From: Diphasiastrum complanatum
Taxonomy: Eukaryota; Streptophyta; Lycopodiopsida; Lycopodiales; Lycopodiaceae
NCBI GenBank assembly: GCA_029204225.1
Contig: CM055111.1
Coordinates: 22,463,355-22,527,354, forward strand
Length of the DNA: 64,000 nucleotides
Reading direction: 5' to 3'
A program made the position numbers and the translations under genes. A model generated the notes under the pieces. That model saw only the letters and a list, made by a program, of their open reading frames with translations, was not told where the DNA came from and made no database searches. Position 1 is the first letter of the stretch, and every line of letters begins with the position of its first letter. Shown piece after piece: positions 1 through 10,082 of this stretch.

Positions 1-300
1 TTCAAGGTTGAGGCCCAAGGTTTAGAAAAATAGTCATCCAATGACTTTCTAACACCTCACTAGGTTCCATACCTCCATCCAAGGCATAGACACCTACCTT
101 CCCTTAATCAAGGACACTAGTACCTTAATCTAAGGCACCTACCCTTAATAGTAAGGGTACCCCTTATCCAAGGGTCACGTGACCCCATACCTCCAACTAA
201 GGTATAGTCACTTGCATGTCCTTATCCAAGGGCACATACCCTTAATCCTAAGGGTACCTCGCCATATAGCCCCCAACACTAAATGGACTATTAGGGGTCT
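1..300. repeat. Degenerate short repeats (AAGGGTACC / CCAAGG type)
   Basis: The first 270 bases contain many imperfect copies of short words such as CCTTAATC, CCAAGG and AAGGGTACC at irregular spacing. No reading frame of note is present. It may be part of the LTR whose right end is at 985, but I cannot place a left boundary. Nothing else is recognisable up to about 900. Confidence 0.45.
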
Positions 301-985
301 GAAGTACTGCTAGTTACATAGGTATGTAACAATTACCAATGTACTTTTTGTGGACCCTTGGATCAAATTGAGTCCAAGATGAATGGATAGGATCATTGTG
401 AATATTAGCCAATAGGATTGAGGGGCAAGGGCCTTCCCCATTTTATAAAAAGACACCACTTGTACACTATTTTCATGCTTCATGAGAAGGAGAAAACTCT
501 ACCAATTTTGGAAGAGAAGCATCCTCATTTGCAATTCAATGCTTGCTATTGCTCTTGTTGTTTTCAATTGCTTTCAAGTTCATGCTTTTTGGTTTCAATA
601 GTTTATGTTTCTCCTTTAGCAAGTATAATGTGCATTTGAGCTAACTTCCACCCTCCCTCTATCTCTATCTTCTATCTTCTTTTCCCTCCATCTTTTCTAA
701 TCATCCCCTTCCTTTCACCTACAATCATGATGAATGTTAGTGTAGAGGAGTAGAGTTAAGAGAGAGTAGTGTTAATGGTGAGTAGAGTTAAGGGAGAAAG
801 TAGGAAACTAACTAAAAATAGCATCTATGCATAGTTAGGTACCTATCCAGTGATCTAACCCTTGTTGACAGGTGGGAAGGCTATACTACGCGAGATCTTC
901 GACCCTACACACATTTGAGAGAGTAAAAATTTAGAGAAGAAAGGAGGGTTGTTGGGATGAGTAGGAGTTAGATTAAATTCCAACA
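300..985 (-). repeat. Probable copia 3' LTR, right edge at 985
   Basis: Read on the minus strand, the purine tract at 986-996 is followed directly by TGTTGGAATTTAATC, the usual start of a copia LTR. The LTR therefore ends at 985 on the plus strand and extends leftwards. The left edge is not determined; 300 is only a placeholder. The stretch has no coding content. Confidence 0.5.
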
Positions 986-996
986 CTCTCCCTTAA
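986..996 (-). promoter_or_regulatory. Polypurine tract of the 985-2393 copia element
   Basis: On the minus strand this reads TTAAGGGAGAG immediately before TGTTGG. This is the plus-strand primer site for reverse transcription and marks the 3' LTR junction. Confidence 0.65.
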
Positions 997-1004
997 GCTA
1001 ACTA

Positions 1005-2290
1005 TTATGAATCTGATCTACAATTGAGATTTAACATACCTACTAAAGTAGAATGGTTATCTCTAGACAATGGTTTTGTCAAAATATCAACCAACATACT
1101 GTCTGTATGACAGTAACTTAGTACAACATCTTTACTCTGGACTTTCTCTCTAAGAAAATGGAATTGAACTTCTATATGCTTAGTTCTATTATGAGTTCGT
1201 GGGTTCAAAGATAGAGCTATGTAGCTCTGATTGTCGCACTGGAGTATTGTTGGACTAATTTGTGGAAATTGCAGATCCTACAACAGCCTCCTTAGCCAAA
1301 TTATCTCCTTCACTATTGATGTAGCTGCAACATATTCAGATTCTGTGGAGGATAGAGAAATGCATTTTTGCTTTCTGCTGTTCCATGAGATGGGTCCTCC
1401 TGCAAGGAAACAGATGTAGCCTGATGTGGATTTTCTGGTATCCACATCTCCAACCCAATTTGAATATGAATAAAAGTGGTCAATGTAAGTGCAGCTTCTA
1501 TTTTGCCATTATAGCGCAAAACATAGTGCTTTGTAGCTTGAATGTACCTCAGTGTTCTTTGCAAAGCTTTCCAATGCTGTAGTTCTGGATTGAACATGTA
1601 CTAAGACAATATGCTTACTACATATGCTAAATCAAGTAATGTGCAGATCATAGAATACATAATAGATCATATGACAGACTGACACATTTATTGCTGATCT
1701 GCTTGAGATTTTGGACACTTGTCTTTGGACAGCTTAGCTCATGGATCCATAGGTGTGTCTATGGGTTGCAGTCCTCCATGCCATATCTACAAAGTACATC
1801 AGTCAAGTAGGATTCTTGGCTGATGCTCCTTGCCTTGAAGGACGTAACCTTCTGATTGATAGATGAATATATCTTCTTGTATAAATTCATGTAGGAATGT
1901 CGTCTGGACATCCATCTGGTGAATGTCTAGATCTTCTACATCAACTATAGCTAGTAAGGTACGAATAGACTGATGCTTTACCACTGGACTAAAGGTCTCA
2001 GTGTAGTCTATCCCATATACTTGTTCAAAGTCTTTAATCACCAGTCTAGCTTTCCATTTGGATATTGATCCATCTAGCTTGATCTTCAGCTTAAAGATCC
2101 ACTTGGAGTCAATTGGTTTTACACCAGTAGGAGGATTGACAAGGCTCCAGGTCTTGTTCTTCATTAGAGACTGGTACTCAGCATCCATGGCAGCCTTCCA
2201 ATTGTCTACATTGGGCATTAATAGAGCTTCTACAACTGGGCCAGGTTCATCGTGACTGATGAATGCCTGAGGGACAAAACAATCAGGCTG
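1005..2290 (-). pseudogene. Ty1/copia pol remnant: RT N-terminus and RNase H
   Basis: Three broken minus-strand frames line up in copia order. 1799-2218 is the start of reverse transcriptase: the W-K-A-M-D-A-E-Y motif, the KWIFKLK block and an ETFSPVVK block. 1313-1597 holds the QHWKALQRTLRYIQ segment linking RT to RNase H. 1005-1208 holds the end of RNase H (TKHIEVQFHFLREKV, then DILTKPL). The catalytic YVDD region between them is missing. Frames are interrupted by stops and deletions, so this is a dead copy. Family assignment is secure; the element's gag and 5' end are gone. Confidence 0.85.
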
Positions 2291-2393
2291 TTGTCATTGT
2301 CTTGCATACCTTCGAGCTACAGGTGCTTGAGTGGATGATTCTCCTTGGTGAATGACTGAGATCGTAGCATCTTGTGGTTGAACAATCGCGGGT

Positions 2394-2662
2394 TGTGAAA
2401 AATACAAAAATTATGCTTGGTCAAAGCCAAATCCATGTATATAGGATGATTACACATGTGTAGATCCTATTCCCACGTGTGAAATTAGTCTAGTTATCAT
2501 GTACCATAAAGATATAGGTTGTACATATGATTTAATTCAAGTTCTAGAGGCTAAAAAGACCAAAAACTCATTTTCTAGTCATATGACATATGGCATCAAT
2601 CTATTGATTGCATGAGCCACATCCTTAGGTTAGGTGTCACATTCCTTGTGTAGAGGACATCT
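2394..2662 (-). repeat. LTR-like segment, left part, split by the young copia element
   Basis: This starts TGTGAAAAATAC directly after the decayed copia pol, and probably continues at 8160-8330 because the young element (2663-8154) with its 5-bp duplication lies between. It contains two palindromic sites: TACACATGTGTA at 2451-2462, and CCCACGTGTGAAA near 2472-2484. The pair resembles a pair at 54827-54855 in another LTR. The assignment as LTR is an inference from the TGTGA start and this shared module. Confidence 0.4.
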
Positions 2663-3316
2663 TGTGAAGGATTTCAGATCATTCAAGATCCAATCCAAGT
2701 CCCAAATCTTTGGTTACAATAAGGAGCAAACCAACAATCCTGCCAATGTAGAAAAATCAGCATCTACATACAAAATGAGATGCAAACTCTAAGAGATATT
2801 GATCAAACATGAACCAAAACATAAAATATGTTTGCTGTTCGTACAATTACAATACCCTACTGTATTTCACACGTGTGGAACCGAAAATAGCAATAAATGA
2901 TCATTCTACACATAGAATTGCAAGATAACACCAAGATAGTGCACCAATGAGTAGTAGAACCCAAAGAGAACCATGTATAATGATGAAATGAGAGAGAGAA
3001 GAGAGAAGATATGTCTCTCCAATAGTTACATCCTTTTATAGAGTTTCCAAACCCTATTTGGCTACTTGGCTTTCCCTCCAAAATGTAAACCCTACTATTT
3101 TTGGGTCTAGATTCAATGTACCCAAAGTTCAAATTTGAATCTCTCTCAAACTCGACTACCAACTTTCCCACACTTTCCAAAAGTGTTTATTGAATGTAGT
3201 TTAAACTAATATAACTTCAAAAAGTTTATCTCTAAGTCTAAAATGAGTTTTGGCCTCTTATTAACAATTTACCAAAATGTGACTAAACTAGACTAAACTA
3301 GTTGAAATCTCTCACA
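2663..3316 (-). repeat. 3' LTR of the young copia element
   Basis: Direct repeat of 7501-8154 at an offset of 4838 bp; I found no mismatch by eye. In element orientation it begins TGTGAGAGATTT and ends ATCCTTCACA, so the ends are TG...CA. It carries a CTCTATAAAAGG TATA box (3031-3043) and a CACACGTGTG palindrome (2868-2877). Confidence 0.93.
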
Positions 3317-6300
3317 CTCCCTCTTCAACTAGTTTTGGCATAGTTTTGACAATAGAACTTTGATCCAACTTTAGAATGATCTCCATCCTAAGTATAGATC
3401 TTCTTTCTAAGGTTCTAAAGTATCTTTCATAATTGATATAGAGAATAGTGTCCAAATTGGATGCTTCACTATTTCTTACATCAATTTTACACATCAAGAT
3501 ATAACTAGAACATGAAGAACCAAATAGAATGTAAATGAAATGATTCCTCCATGTTTCAAACTTTGAACTCTCTGGAAAATTACAGCAACCAAACAATAAA
3601 TGTGAGTGATGACCATTTGCTTGCTTGTCTCCTCCAACTTTGTCCTTTCTTGATATGTCTCCACCATAAAACTCCATGAATGTGCCTCCATCTCCATCTT
3701 GCCACAAGACACCATCAAACCTTGGAAATCCATGAGTAGGTGAGTATATACATGATGCAAATCTAGCACCACATGACTCCATAAACCAAGTAATTTGCAC
3801 TAGTCCATCTTCAAGATCTACTTGACACAAGAAAATGACCATGAATTCACCAAAAATTGACAATCCCCAAGTATTGGCACCAAGTAGCTCAACACTTGAG
3901 AACTTAGCCATGGATGAGTGACATAATGAACCTCCAATAACTTCATTTCCATCAGCAAAACCAGCCAAGAATGCTAGTACAACTCCAACAATAAGATATT
4001 GCAAGACAATGTAGCTAGTTTGTCCATATCTTGACAATTTGCACACATCCACATGAAATAGCTCAAACATGAGATAGAACAAGTAAAGTAAACTTGAACA
4101 ACACTTCCTTGCTGCTCCTTTGACCTTACTTGAGTCTTCAATAAGCTGCAAAAATAGATCCATAACATCTTTGCCAAATAACCTTCCTTTGATACTCTTG
4201 ACTAGCTCCAAATTGCCACCTTTCCTTTTGTGTTGTTGAAGCCCTTTAAGACCAACCTCTTGATCTTCCTCTTGATCATCAAAGTCATTAAACAAACTTT
4301 TTTTTTCAGATCCATTACTTGATTTTCTAGTATGAAAAACATGAGAACCAATATCCACTTGCATAGCTTCATCTACACAAGAAAATTCTTCAAAACATGT
4401 GAATAAAGCAAAGTGAGTCGCTTCCATGTGCTTAACTTTCTCTTGATCATCAAAGATATCAAAGATATGAATATCTTCAGACCTGAACCTCTGGAAATAC
4501 TCCCTCTCAAACATATGATCTAGATTCAACAAGATCTCATCAATGCTTGATCTCGATCTCCCACAAAGGTTAGTGAAAACAATGTCACCAATGTCACCAT
4601 CATAAATCAAAAGATAGATTCCAAATTTTCCATCCAACATGAAGTAGAGTAGGTGAAGATGAGTATCAAACCTAATAAATCCAGCCCTCTTGAGTCCATA
4701 ACAAACCTCAATAAGCTCACCAATGAGATCTCCCTTGCCTTGAAGAAATTGCCTCTCGATTTGTTCCATGTAGTCTTCTCCAACCAACTTTTTGCCATCT
4801 TGATCATGAGTGATCAATTCATAATCATAGAATCCTTTGAGTTGATGAAGAGATGTGAGATCCATGCCTTGGATCTTCCCAAGAACCAATCTTTCATTGC
4901 TCTTTCCTTCATAAGACTCCCTCTTAATGATTGCATCATAAGAAGTAGAAACCTCAAAAACATTAGAAGCCATGAAAAAAATGATTAGTACATTCAACAT
5001 AAGAATGATTGAAGTACTCTCTTTTTTCAAACAAGAACTTCTACTCAATGTTTTAGGTAATGACTCACATGATAATGATTCCTCCTCACTATCATTCAAA
5101 ATGACATCATTCAAAGTACATCCTACTTTGAACTCTTCACATACTTCTCTTCTTCTTGACTTGTGACTATCTCCCTCACCAAGTCTCTTGATAGAACCAT
5201 TTGATCTACTCTCTTTATGAAGACATGTGACTCCACTTGCTGGAAAAATGACTTTCTTGGACTCATAACAAAAGAATGTAGAAGAACCACCTCCTTCATG
5301 CATGCACCTAGCAACATCCTTTTCCATATGATCAAAGAAATCATTAGCAACAATCTTTTCCAAGGAAGAACCTTCACCTCCATTGATGAAGTTAGCTCTT
5401 TCCTTATCTTTTGCATGCTTGCACTTGCCATGAAGAACCATTGAAACACCATCATTATCCTCAAGACTAGCCAAGTTAGCACAAAGATGAACATCTCCAA
5501 GAAGCATATTAGATCTTGACCTAGATCTAGCATAAGGAAGCTTGTTAGACTTTGCATAAGATCCAACAATCTTATTGATGCTAAAAGATAACTTTGGAAA
5601 GTTGAGACCAATCTCCTTTTCCATTCCATCCTTTTTGTTAGCCATAACAAAAGCATCAAGCTTAAAAAGTCTACCTTGTCTATTGCCCCTAGCAACCAAG
5701 ATTTCTTCCTTTGTAATGAAACAAGCATCACCACCAAACTTTACCATGTATCCTTTCTTTATCATTTGACCAACACTTAGCAAATTCTTTGAAAGTGAAG
5801 GAATGTAAAGAACACCATCAAGTCTTGCTTTCCTATTAGTAGAGAGACAAATAGGAATTGAACCAATACCTTCAATCACACACTCACCACCATTGGCCAT
5901 GTGAATTGCTTTCTTGGCTCCATCATAAGTGACCAAAGAAGTAAAGAACTCCTTGTGACTAGTCATGTGTGAGCTAGCTCCACTATCAATCCACCATGAA
6001 TCTTTGTCACCTTCACTTGATATTGGACTTGATGAACACATCAAAAGAGAATCACCACCACCTAGACCCTCATCATTAGTAGTAAAGTTGATTTGCTTGC
6101 TACCTTCATCTCTTTGCTTCTTCAAACATTCATTTGCAAAATGCCCTTTGATTCCACAATAAAAGCATTTCAACTTAGACTTATCTTTCTTTTTTTCAAA
6201 AGAAGAAGTCTCACCTTGATCTTGCCCTTTAGACCACTTGCCTTTGCCTTTGCCCTTGAACTTGCCTTTGATGAACATAGCATCCTCTTCATAATGAGAT

Positions 6301-6899
6301 GTCGATGTAGATCCACCTCCTCTTGATTGAAGCCTATACTCCTCATTCACCAAGATCTCTTGCAAATCCACAATACTTGGCAAAGTCTTTTGAATAGCAA
6401 AACTTTGAACAAGATTAGCATGATCATCCAACAAGCCATTAAGTATAACTTGAACAAGCTCTACCTCCTTAATGCTTTCATCAATACATGCTAACTCATC
6501 ATTGAATGCCTTAACCCTCAAAACAAAAGCATGAGTACTCTCTTCCCTCTTTTGCAAACTTTGAAAGATTTGCCTCCTAAGAGTAAGCACTCTTGATGTA
6601 GACTTGGATTCATAAAGCTTTTTCAAAATTTCCCAAGCCTCCAAAGATGATGTGCACTTACCAACTTCCTTGAGAAGTTCATTGGTAACATTCATCTTAA
6701 TCATGTGTAGAGCTTTCTTTGCTCTCTTGTCATACCTCACTTGATCTTGAGGTGCTTGAGGTCTCTCCTCCACACCTGCAACAATCTCCATCAACTCATT
6801 CATCTCCAATAAGGACTCCATCCTCACCTTCCAAGTAGAATAGTTGATTGAGGTAAGCCTATCATTGCTCTCCAACATAAATCCACCACTTGTAGCCAT
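3312..6899 (-). CDS. Copia Gag-protease polyprotein with degenerate pol tail, 1195 aa
   Basis: An open frame from ATG at 6899 to a stop within the 3' LTR. Residues 1-200 match the copia Gag (UBN2-type) fold: LTSINYSTWKVRMESLL near the start and LVQVILNGL near 150. A zinc knuckle CFYCGIKGHFANEC lies at about 245-258. A retropepsin active site WWIDSGASSHMTS has its Asp near residue 305. After about 430 no HHCC or DDE integrase can be seen. Around 715-800 there is a clear but altered RT trace: YMEQIER, CYGLKRAG near 734, then IYDGD near 766 where functional elements have YVDD, so RT must be inactive. LAGFAD further on recalls RNase H. The C-terminus KLVEEGV equals that of the relative ending at 28436. 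Copia polyproteins usually have 1300-1450 residues, so this one is shortened. The lack of any stop over 765 degenerate residues is notable. It probably supplies Gag and protease only. Confidence 0.85.
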   Translation of the reverse strand: MATSGGFMLESNDRLTSINYSTWKVRMESLLEMNELMEIVAGVEERPQAPQDQVRYDKRAKKALHMIKMNVTNELLKEVGKCTSSLEAWEILKKLYESKSTSRVLTLRRQIFQSLQKREESTHAFVLRVKAFNDELACIDESIKEVELVQVILNGLLDDHANLVQSFAIQKTLPSIVDLQEILVNEEYRLQSRGGGSTSTSHYEEDAMFIKGKFKGKGKGKWSKGQDQGETSSFEKKKDKSKLKCFYCGIKGHFANECLKKQRDEGSKQINFTTNDEGLGGGDSLLMCSSSPISSEGDKDSWWIDSGASSHMTSHKEFFTSLVTYDGAKKAIHMANGGECVIEGIGSIPICLSTNRKARLDGVLYIPSLSKNLLSVGQMIKKGYMVKFGGDACFITKEEILVARGNRQGRLFKLDAFVMANKKDGMEKEIGLNFPKLSFSINKIVGSYAKSNKLPYARSRSRSNMLLGDVHLCANLASLEDNDGVSMVLHGKCKHAKDKERANFINGGEGSSLEKIVANDFFDHMEKDVARCMHEGGGSSTFFCYESKKVIFPASGVTCLHKESRSNGSIKRLGEGDSHKSRRREVCEEFKVGCTLNDVILNDSEEESLSCESLPKTLSRSSCLKKESTSIILMLNVLIIFFMASNVFEVSTSYDAIIKRESYEGKSNERLVLGKIQGMDLTSLHQLKGFYDYELITHDQDGKKLVGEDYMEQIERQFLQGKGDLIGELIEVCYGLKRAGFIRFDTHLHLLYFMLDGKFGIYLLIYDGDIGDIVFTNLCGRSRSSIDEILLNLDHMFEREYFQRFRSEDIHIFDIFDDQEKVKHMEATHFALFTCFEEFSCVDEAMQVDIGSHVFHTRKSSNGSEKKSLFNDFDDQEEDQEVGLKGLQQHKRKGGNLELVKSIKGRLFGKDVMDLFLQLIEDSSKVKGAARKCCSSLLYLFYLMFELFHVDVCKLSRYGQTSYIVLQYLIVGVVLAFLAGFADGNEVIGGSLCHSSMAKFSSVELLGANTWGLSIFGEFMVIFLCQVDLEDGLVQITWFMESCGARFASCIYSPTHGFPRFDGVLWQDGDGGTFMEFYGGDISRKDKVGGDKQANGHHSHLLFGCCNFPESSKFETWRNHFIYILFGSSCSSYILMCKIDVRNSEASNLDTILYINYERYFRTLERRSILRMEIILKLDQSSIVKTMPKLVEEGV
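3317..3326 (-). promoter_or_regulatory. Polypurine tract of the young copia element
   Basis: Minus strand GAAGAGGGAG directly before the LTR start TGTGAG. It overlaps the last codons of the polyprotein (LVEEGV). The stop codon TGA lies inside the LTR at 3312-3314. Confidence 0.85.
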
Positions 6900-7488
6900 G
6901 TTGAAGTGACCTGATCTTCTCTTTCAACCTGTTCCAATGCACAAAGCACTCTCTTGAATGTCAAAAAATGAACTCAAGAAGAAATCACAAAGATATGGAA
7001 CCTCTCAAATCTCTTCTAGCACTTCTAACTAGAAAATCAACACATAGAATAGTGAAATCTTGATCAACCTATGATCTATCCTCAATCTAATGATTCTTGC
7101 CACTTCCTAAGATTGAAACACACTCAAATAAAGTTCAGTAACCTCACAAACTAGAGATCCAATCAAAATTAGGGTTTTGACAAAATCACAAAAAATTGAA
7201 TATCTCAAATTCTACATGCAATTTCTAGAAACTTGGTATATCTTCTTGTAGACTCCAATGAGACCTTCCTAATGCACCAAAAATCATCTAATTCCAGTAA
7301 GCCAAGTGTTAAATCGGAATTGATCAAGTATATAACCCTATATTGAGTTTTGACCTACAAAAGATCAATTCTACACATGCAAAAATGCTGATTTTTGAGT
7401 AGAGATCAATCTAGCATGCTCTAGCATTGGTAACTCCTCAAACTTCTTGCTAAAGATGGCTGATCCTTTCATAACCTGAAACACAAGA

Positions 7489-7500
7489 GCTCTGATACCA
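7489..7500 (-). promoter_or_regulatory. Primer binding site (initiator tRNA-Met type)
   Basis: Minus strand TGGTATCAGAGC directly after the 5' LTR end. This is the standard plant copia primer site, complementary to the 3' end of initiator tRNA-Met. It confirms orientation and the 5' LTR boundary at 7501. Confidence 0.9.
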
Positions 7501-8154
7501 TGTGAAGGATTTCAGATCATTCAAGATCCAATCCAAGTCCCAAATCTTTGGTTACAATAAGGAGCAAACCAACAATCCTGCCAATGTAGAAAAATCAGCA
7601 TCTACATACAAAATGAGATGCAAACTCTAAGAGATATTGATCAAACATGAACCAAAACATAAAATATGTTTGCTGTTCGTACAATTACAATACCCTACTG
7701 TATTTCACACGTGTGGAACCGAAAATAGCAATAAATGATCATTCTACACATAGAATTGCAAGATAACACCAAGATAGTGCACCAATGAGTAGTAGAACCC
7801 AAAGAGAACCATGTATAATGATGAAATGAGAGAGAGAAGAGAGAAGATATGTCTCTCCAATAGTTACATCCTTTTATAGAGTTTCCAAACCCTATTTGGC
7901 TACTTGGCTTTCCCTCCAAAATGTAAACCCTACTATTTTTGGGTCTAGATTCAATGTACCCAAAGTTCAAATTTGAATCTCTCTCAAACTCGACTACCAA
8001 CTTTCCCACACTTTCCAAAAGTGTTTATTGAATGTAGTTTAAACTAATATAACTTCAAAAAGTTTATCTCTAAGTCTAAAATGAGTTTTGGCCTCTTATT
8101 AACAATTTACCAAAATGTGACTAAACTAGACTAAACTAGTTGAAATCTCTCACA
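7501..8154 (-). repeat. 5' LTR of the young copia element
   Basis: Matches 2663-3316 over 654 bp with no difference that I can see. It carries the promoter for the minus-strand transcript. Confidence 0.93.
7869..7881 (-). promoter_or_regulatory. TATA box in 5' LTR
   Basis: Minus strand CTCTATAAAAGGA. Transcription should start some 30 nt further left, near 7840. The CACACGTGTG palindrome at 7706-7715 would then be transcribed in the RNA leader, about 160 nt downstream of this box. Confidence 0.6.
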
Positions 8155-8159
8155 CATCT

Positions 8160-8330
8160 CACACGTGTGGAATAAGCTGAAGTAGACGAGTTTTGACTTC
8201 TAGAAGGTTTCTTAGTAGATCTCCATATAGTAGAAAAATGGACTAAAAGTGCTCAAAATAGAAAGTTTGATCCAAGTGTCAATTTTGCATGATGATTCAC
8301 CATATGACAAAGCCTCACACATGTGAGATC
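8160..8330 (-). repeat. LTR-like segment, right part
   Basis: Probable continuation of 2394-2662 across the young insertion. It begins with a CACACGTGTG palindrome at 8160-8169, immediately next to the target duplication, and has a CACACATGTG variant at 8316-8325. The right edge is uncertain because it runs into a gag remnant. Confidence 0.4.
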
Positions 8331-8709
8331 TGATGCATGATCAGTACCTCGAGCTCCACGAAATGTATATAGCGGAGGCATATTTGACCATAATCAACAT
8401 AAAAAACACCAATACTAGACTCATAGATTGATTTTAAAGATTCCCAAGTCTCTTTAGCACTTTCACATGATGATACTTCTCTCAAAAGATCATTGCTTAC
8501 ATTCATCTTAACATAATGAAGTGCAAGCATGGACCTCTTCTTGTATCTCACTAATTCATGTGTACCTAGAGGTTCATCGTCATCATTCATTAGAAACTCA
8601 TAAAGATCCTGGAGCACCTGAGTGACTCCATCCTCACTTTCCAAATAGCATAATTGGTAGAATTTAACCTCTCACTAGCTTCTAGAAGGTAGGCTCCCAC
8701 TGATCCCAT
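8331..8709 (-). pseudogene. Copia gag remnant
   Basis: Reading from about 8709 on the minus strand, the N-terminus resembles the gag at 56188 (YLLEASERLNSTNYAIWKV). A frameshift follows, then RYKKRSMLALHYVKMNVSN and ETWESLKSIYES, which are typical copia Gag blocks. It ends abruptly near 8430 and runs into unrelated sequence. It belongs to the element whose 5' LTR is at 9445-10069. Confidence 0.75.
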
Positions 8710-8935
8710 CTTACTAGTGAAATTCTACACACAAGATATAGATTTGGTTGAACTTGGAACTCACAAAGGTTTCTTACTTGCAGTGTTTCACACAAATTTG
8801 ATTTCTAATCCAACAGATGGACTTGTAGTCATAGTTCTATCACTCCCTCACAAAGCTGGAATGAACACAAGATGAAATGAAAACTACTCTAAAGCAAATC
8901 TTGCCAATCTTGGCTATTTTTGGACAGTAGAATGA

Positions 8936-9055
<120 letters not shown>

Positions 9056-9432
9056 TACTTTGATGTACTTTCAAGACCTGTTTTCCACTTTAAGAAGGTC
9101 TGAAATCAGCCTAGATTAATTAGATTTCGTGAAACAAATTCAAAACTAATTAATGACAAGTGATCTTGGTAGCTTATCCTAGGATTTGCATGAAAAATTA
9201 CATCAAACTAACACCAGATGAAATTATAGTGACCCAATGAATATAGGGGTTTAAATGATGGTTAAGAGTTGCCCACATGTGTGAACAGTATAAATTTTGA
9301 TCCACAAGAAGTTTGGGATCAAATCCCCTCACCAATTCCAGGATACCAGCTCGCCCTTCCAATACTAGCTTTTTGCACCAAAAACCTGCTAAAATTGGAT
9401 TAGTTTTACGCTGATCAATAGCCTTGTACTTG

Positions 9433-10069
9433 GATTTGATACCATGTGAAAAGTACAGTACTAAGGACCATAAATGGACCTTTGAATGATCCACAAGGTT
9501 GATTGTGTGCTTGTTAAACAATCTATCAAATACTAATCATCAGAAAACAAGATCTAGTTTAGCAGCTTGACAGAAAACAAGTAGAGAAAATAAGAAACTT
9601 GATCATAAACTATAATCCGCGTTCTCACACGTGAAGATCAGGTTGTAGTACGGCCTGTAGACAGAGTTTGAAGTGTGCCAAAGCTGGGTTTCATTGGAAT
9701 CAATTACAATCACAATACATAGAGAGAAAATCCAAGTTTCTCCTTGAGGCTCCAAAAAGTTTCTATCTCCTCACTATGGAGAATGGAAATACATAGTAAA
9801 AGACACTTCCTTTGCAAAGTTAGTTGAAAATCCAACATATAATAAGGAAGTAGACTCAACTCTCTTGCCCTAAAGTGAAAACCCTAGCCCCGATCTAAGA
9901 GTCATGCTTGGTAGGTGCATGGTAGGTACAAATCTCATCACAAATCATGGTCTAGATCCTACAAAGTAGGAATCACTACCAAATGGACACAACCACTCCT
10001 CTTAACTCGTGGTAACCTACATTAGGTGTGGATTGACAAGTGGCACTTTGGCCATTCAAGTGTCTCACA
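9433..10069 (-). repeat. 5' LTR (9445-10069) with adjoining primer binding site
   Basis: On the minus strand the LTR begins TGTGAGACAC (10069) and ends TACTTTTCACA (9445), followed at once by TGGTATCAAATC, a variant primer site at 9433-9444. It has no coding content. A CTCACACGTGAAG site lies at 9624-9636. With the gag remnant at 8331-8709 it forms the 5' end of one truncated copia element. Confidence 0.7.
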
Positions 10070-10082
10070 AAAAATATTGACA

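Larger units (their letters stand above)
2663..8154 (-). mobile_element. Complete young Ty1/copia element, non-autonomous
   Basis: A 5492-bp element on the minus strand. Two 654-bp LTRs (2663-3316 and 7501-8154) look identical over their full length when compared base by base by eye. The flanks carry a 5-bp target duplication, CATCT, at 2658-2662 and 8155-8159. A primer binding site abuts the 5' LTR and a polypurine tract abuts the 3' LTR. The interior holds one open frame of 1195 codons with Gag and protease but no usable integrase or RT. Identical LTRs imply a recent insertion, so its enzymes were probably supplied in trans. The relatives at 28176-30861 share its LTR ends and polyprotein C-terminus and are candidate helpers. 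Confidence 0.93.

Noticed and set aside
2857-3180. 107-codon frame present twice (also 7695-8018)
   Set aside because: It lies wholly inside the two LTRs, so its duplication reflects the LTRs, not a duplicated gene.
5123-5737. 204-codon minus-strand frame overlapping the young copia polyprotein
   Set aside because: It lies in another frame of the Gag-protease ORF, has no domain and only a non-ATG-like context; most likely a shadow.
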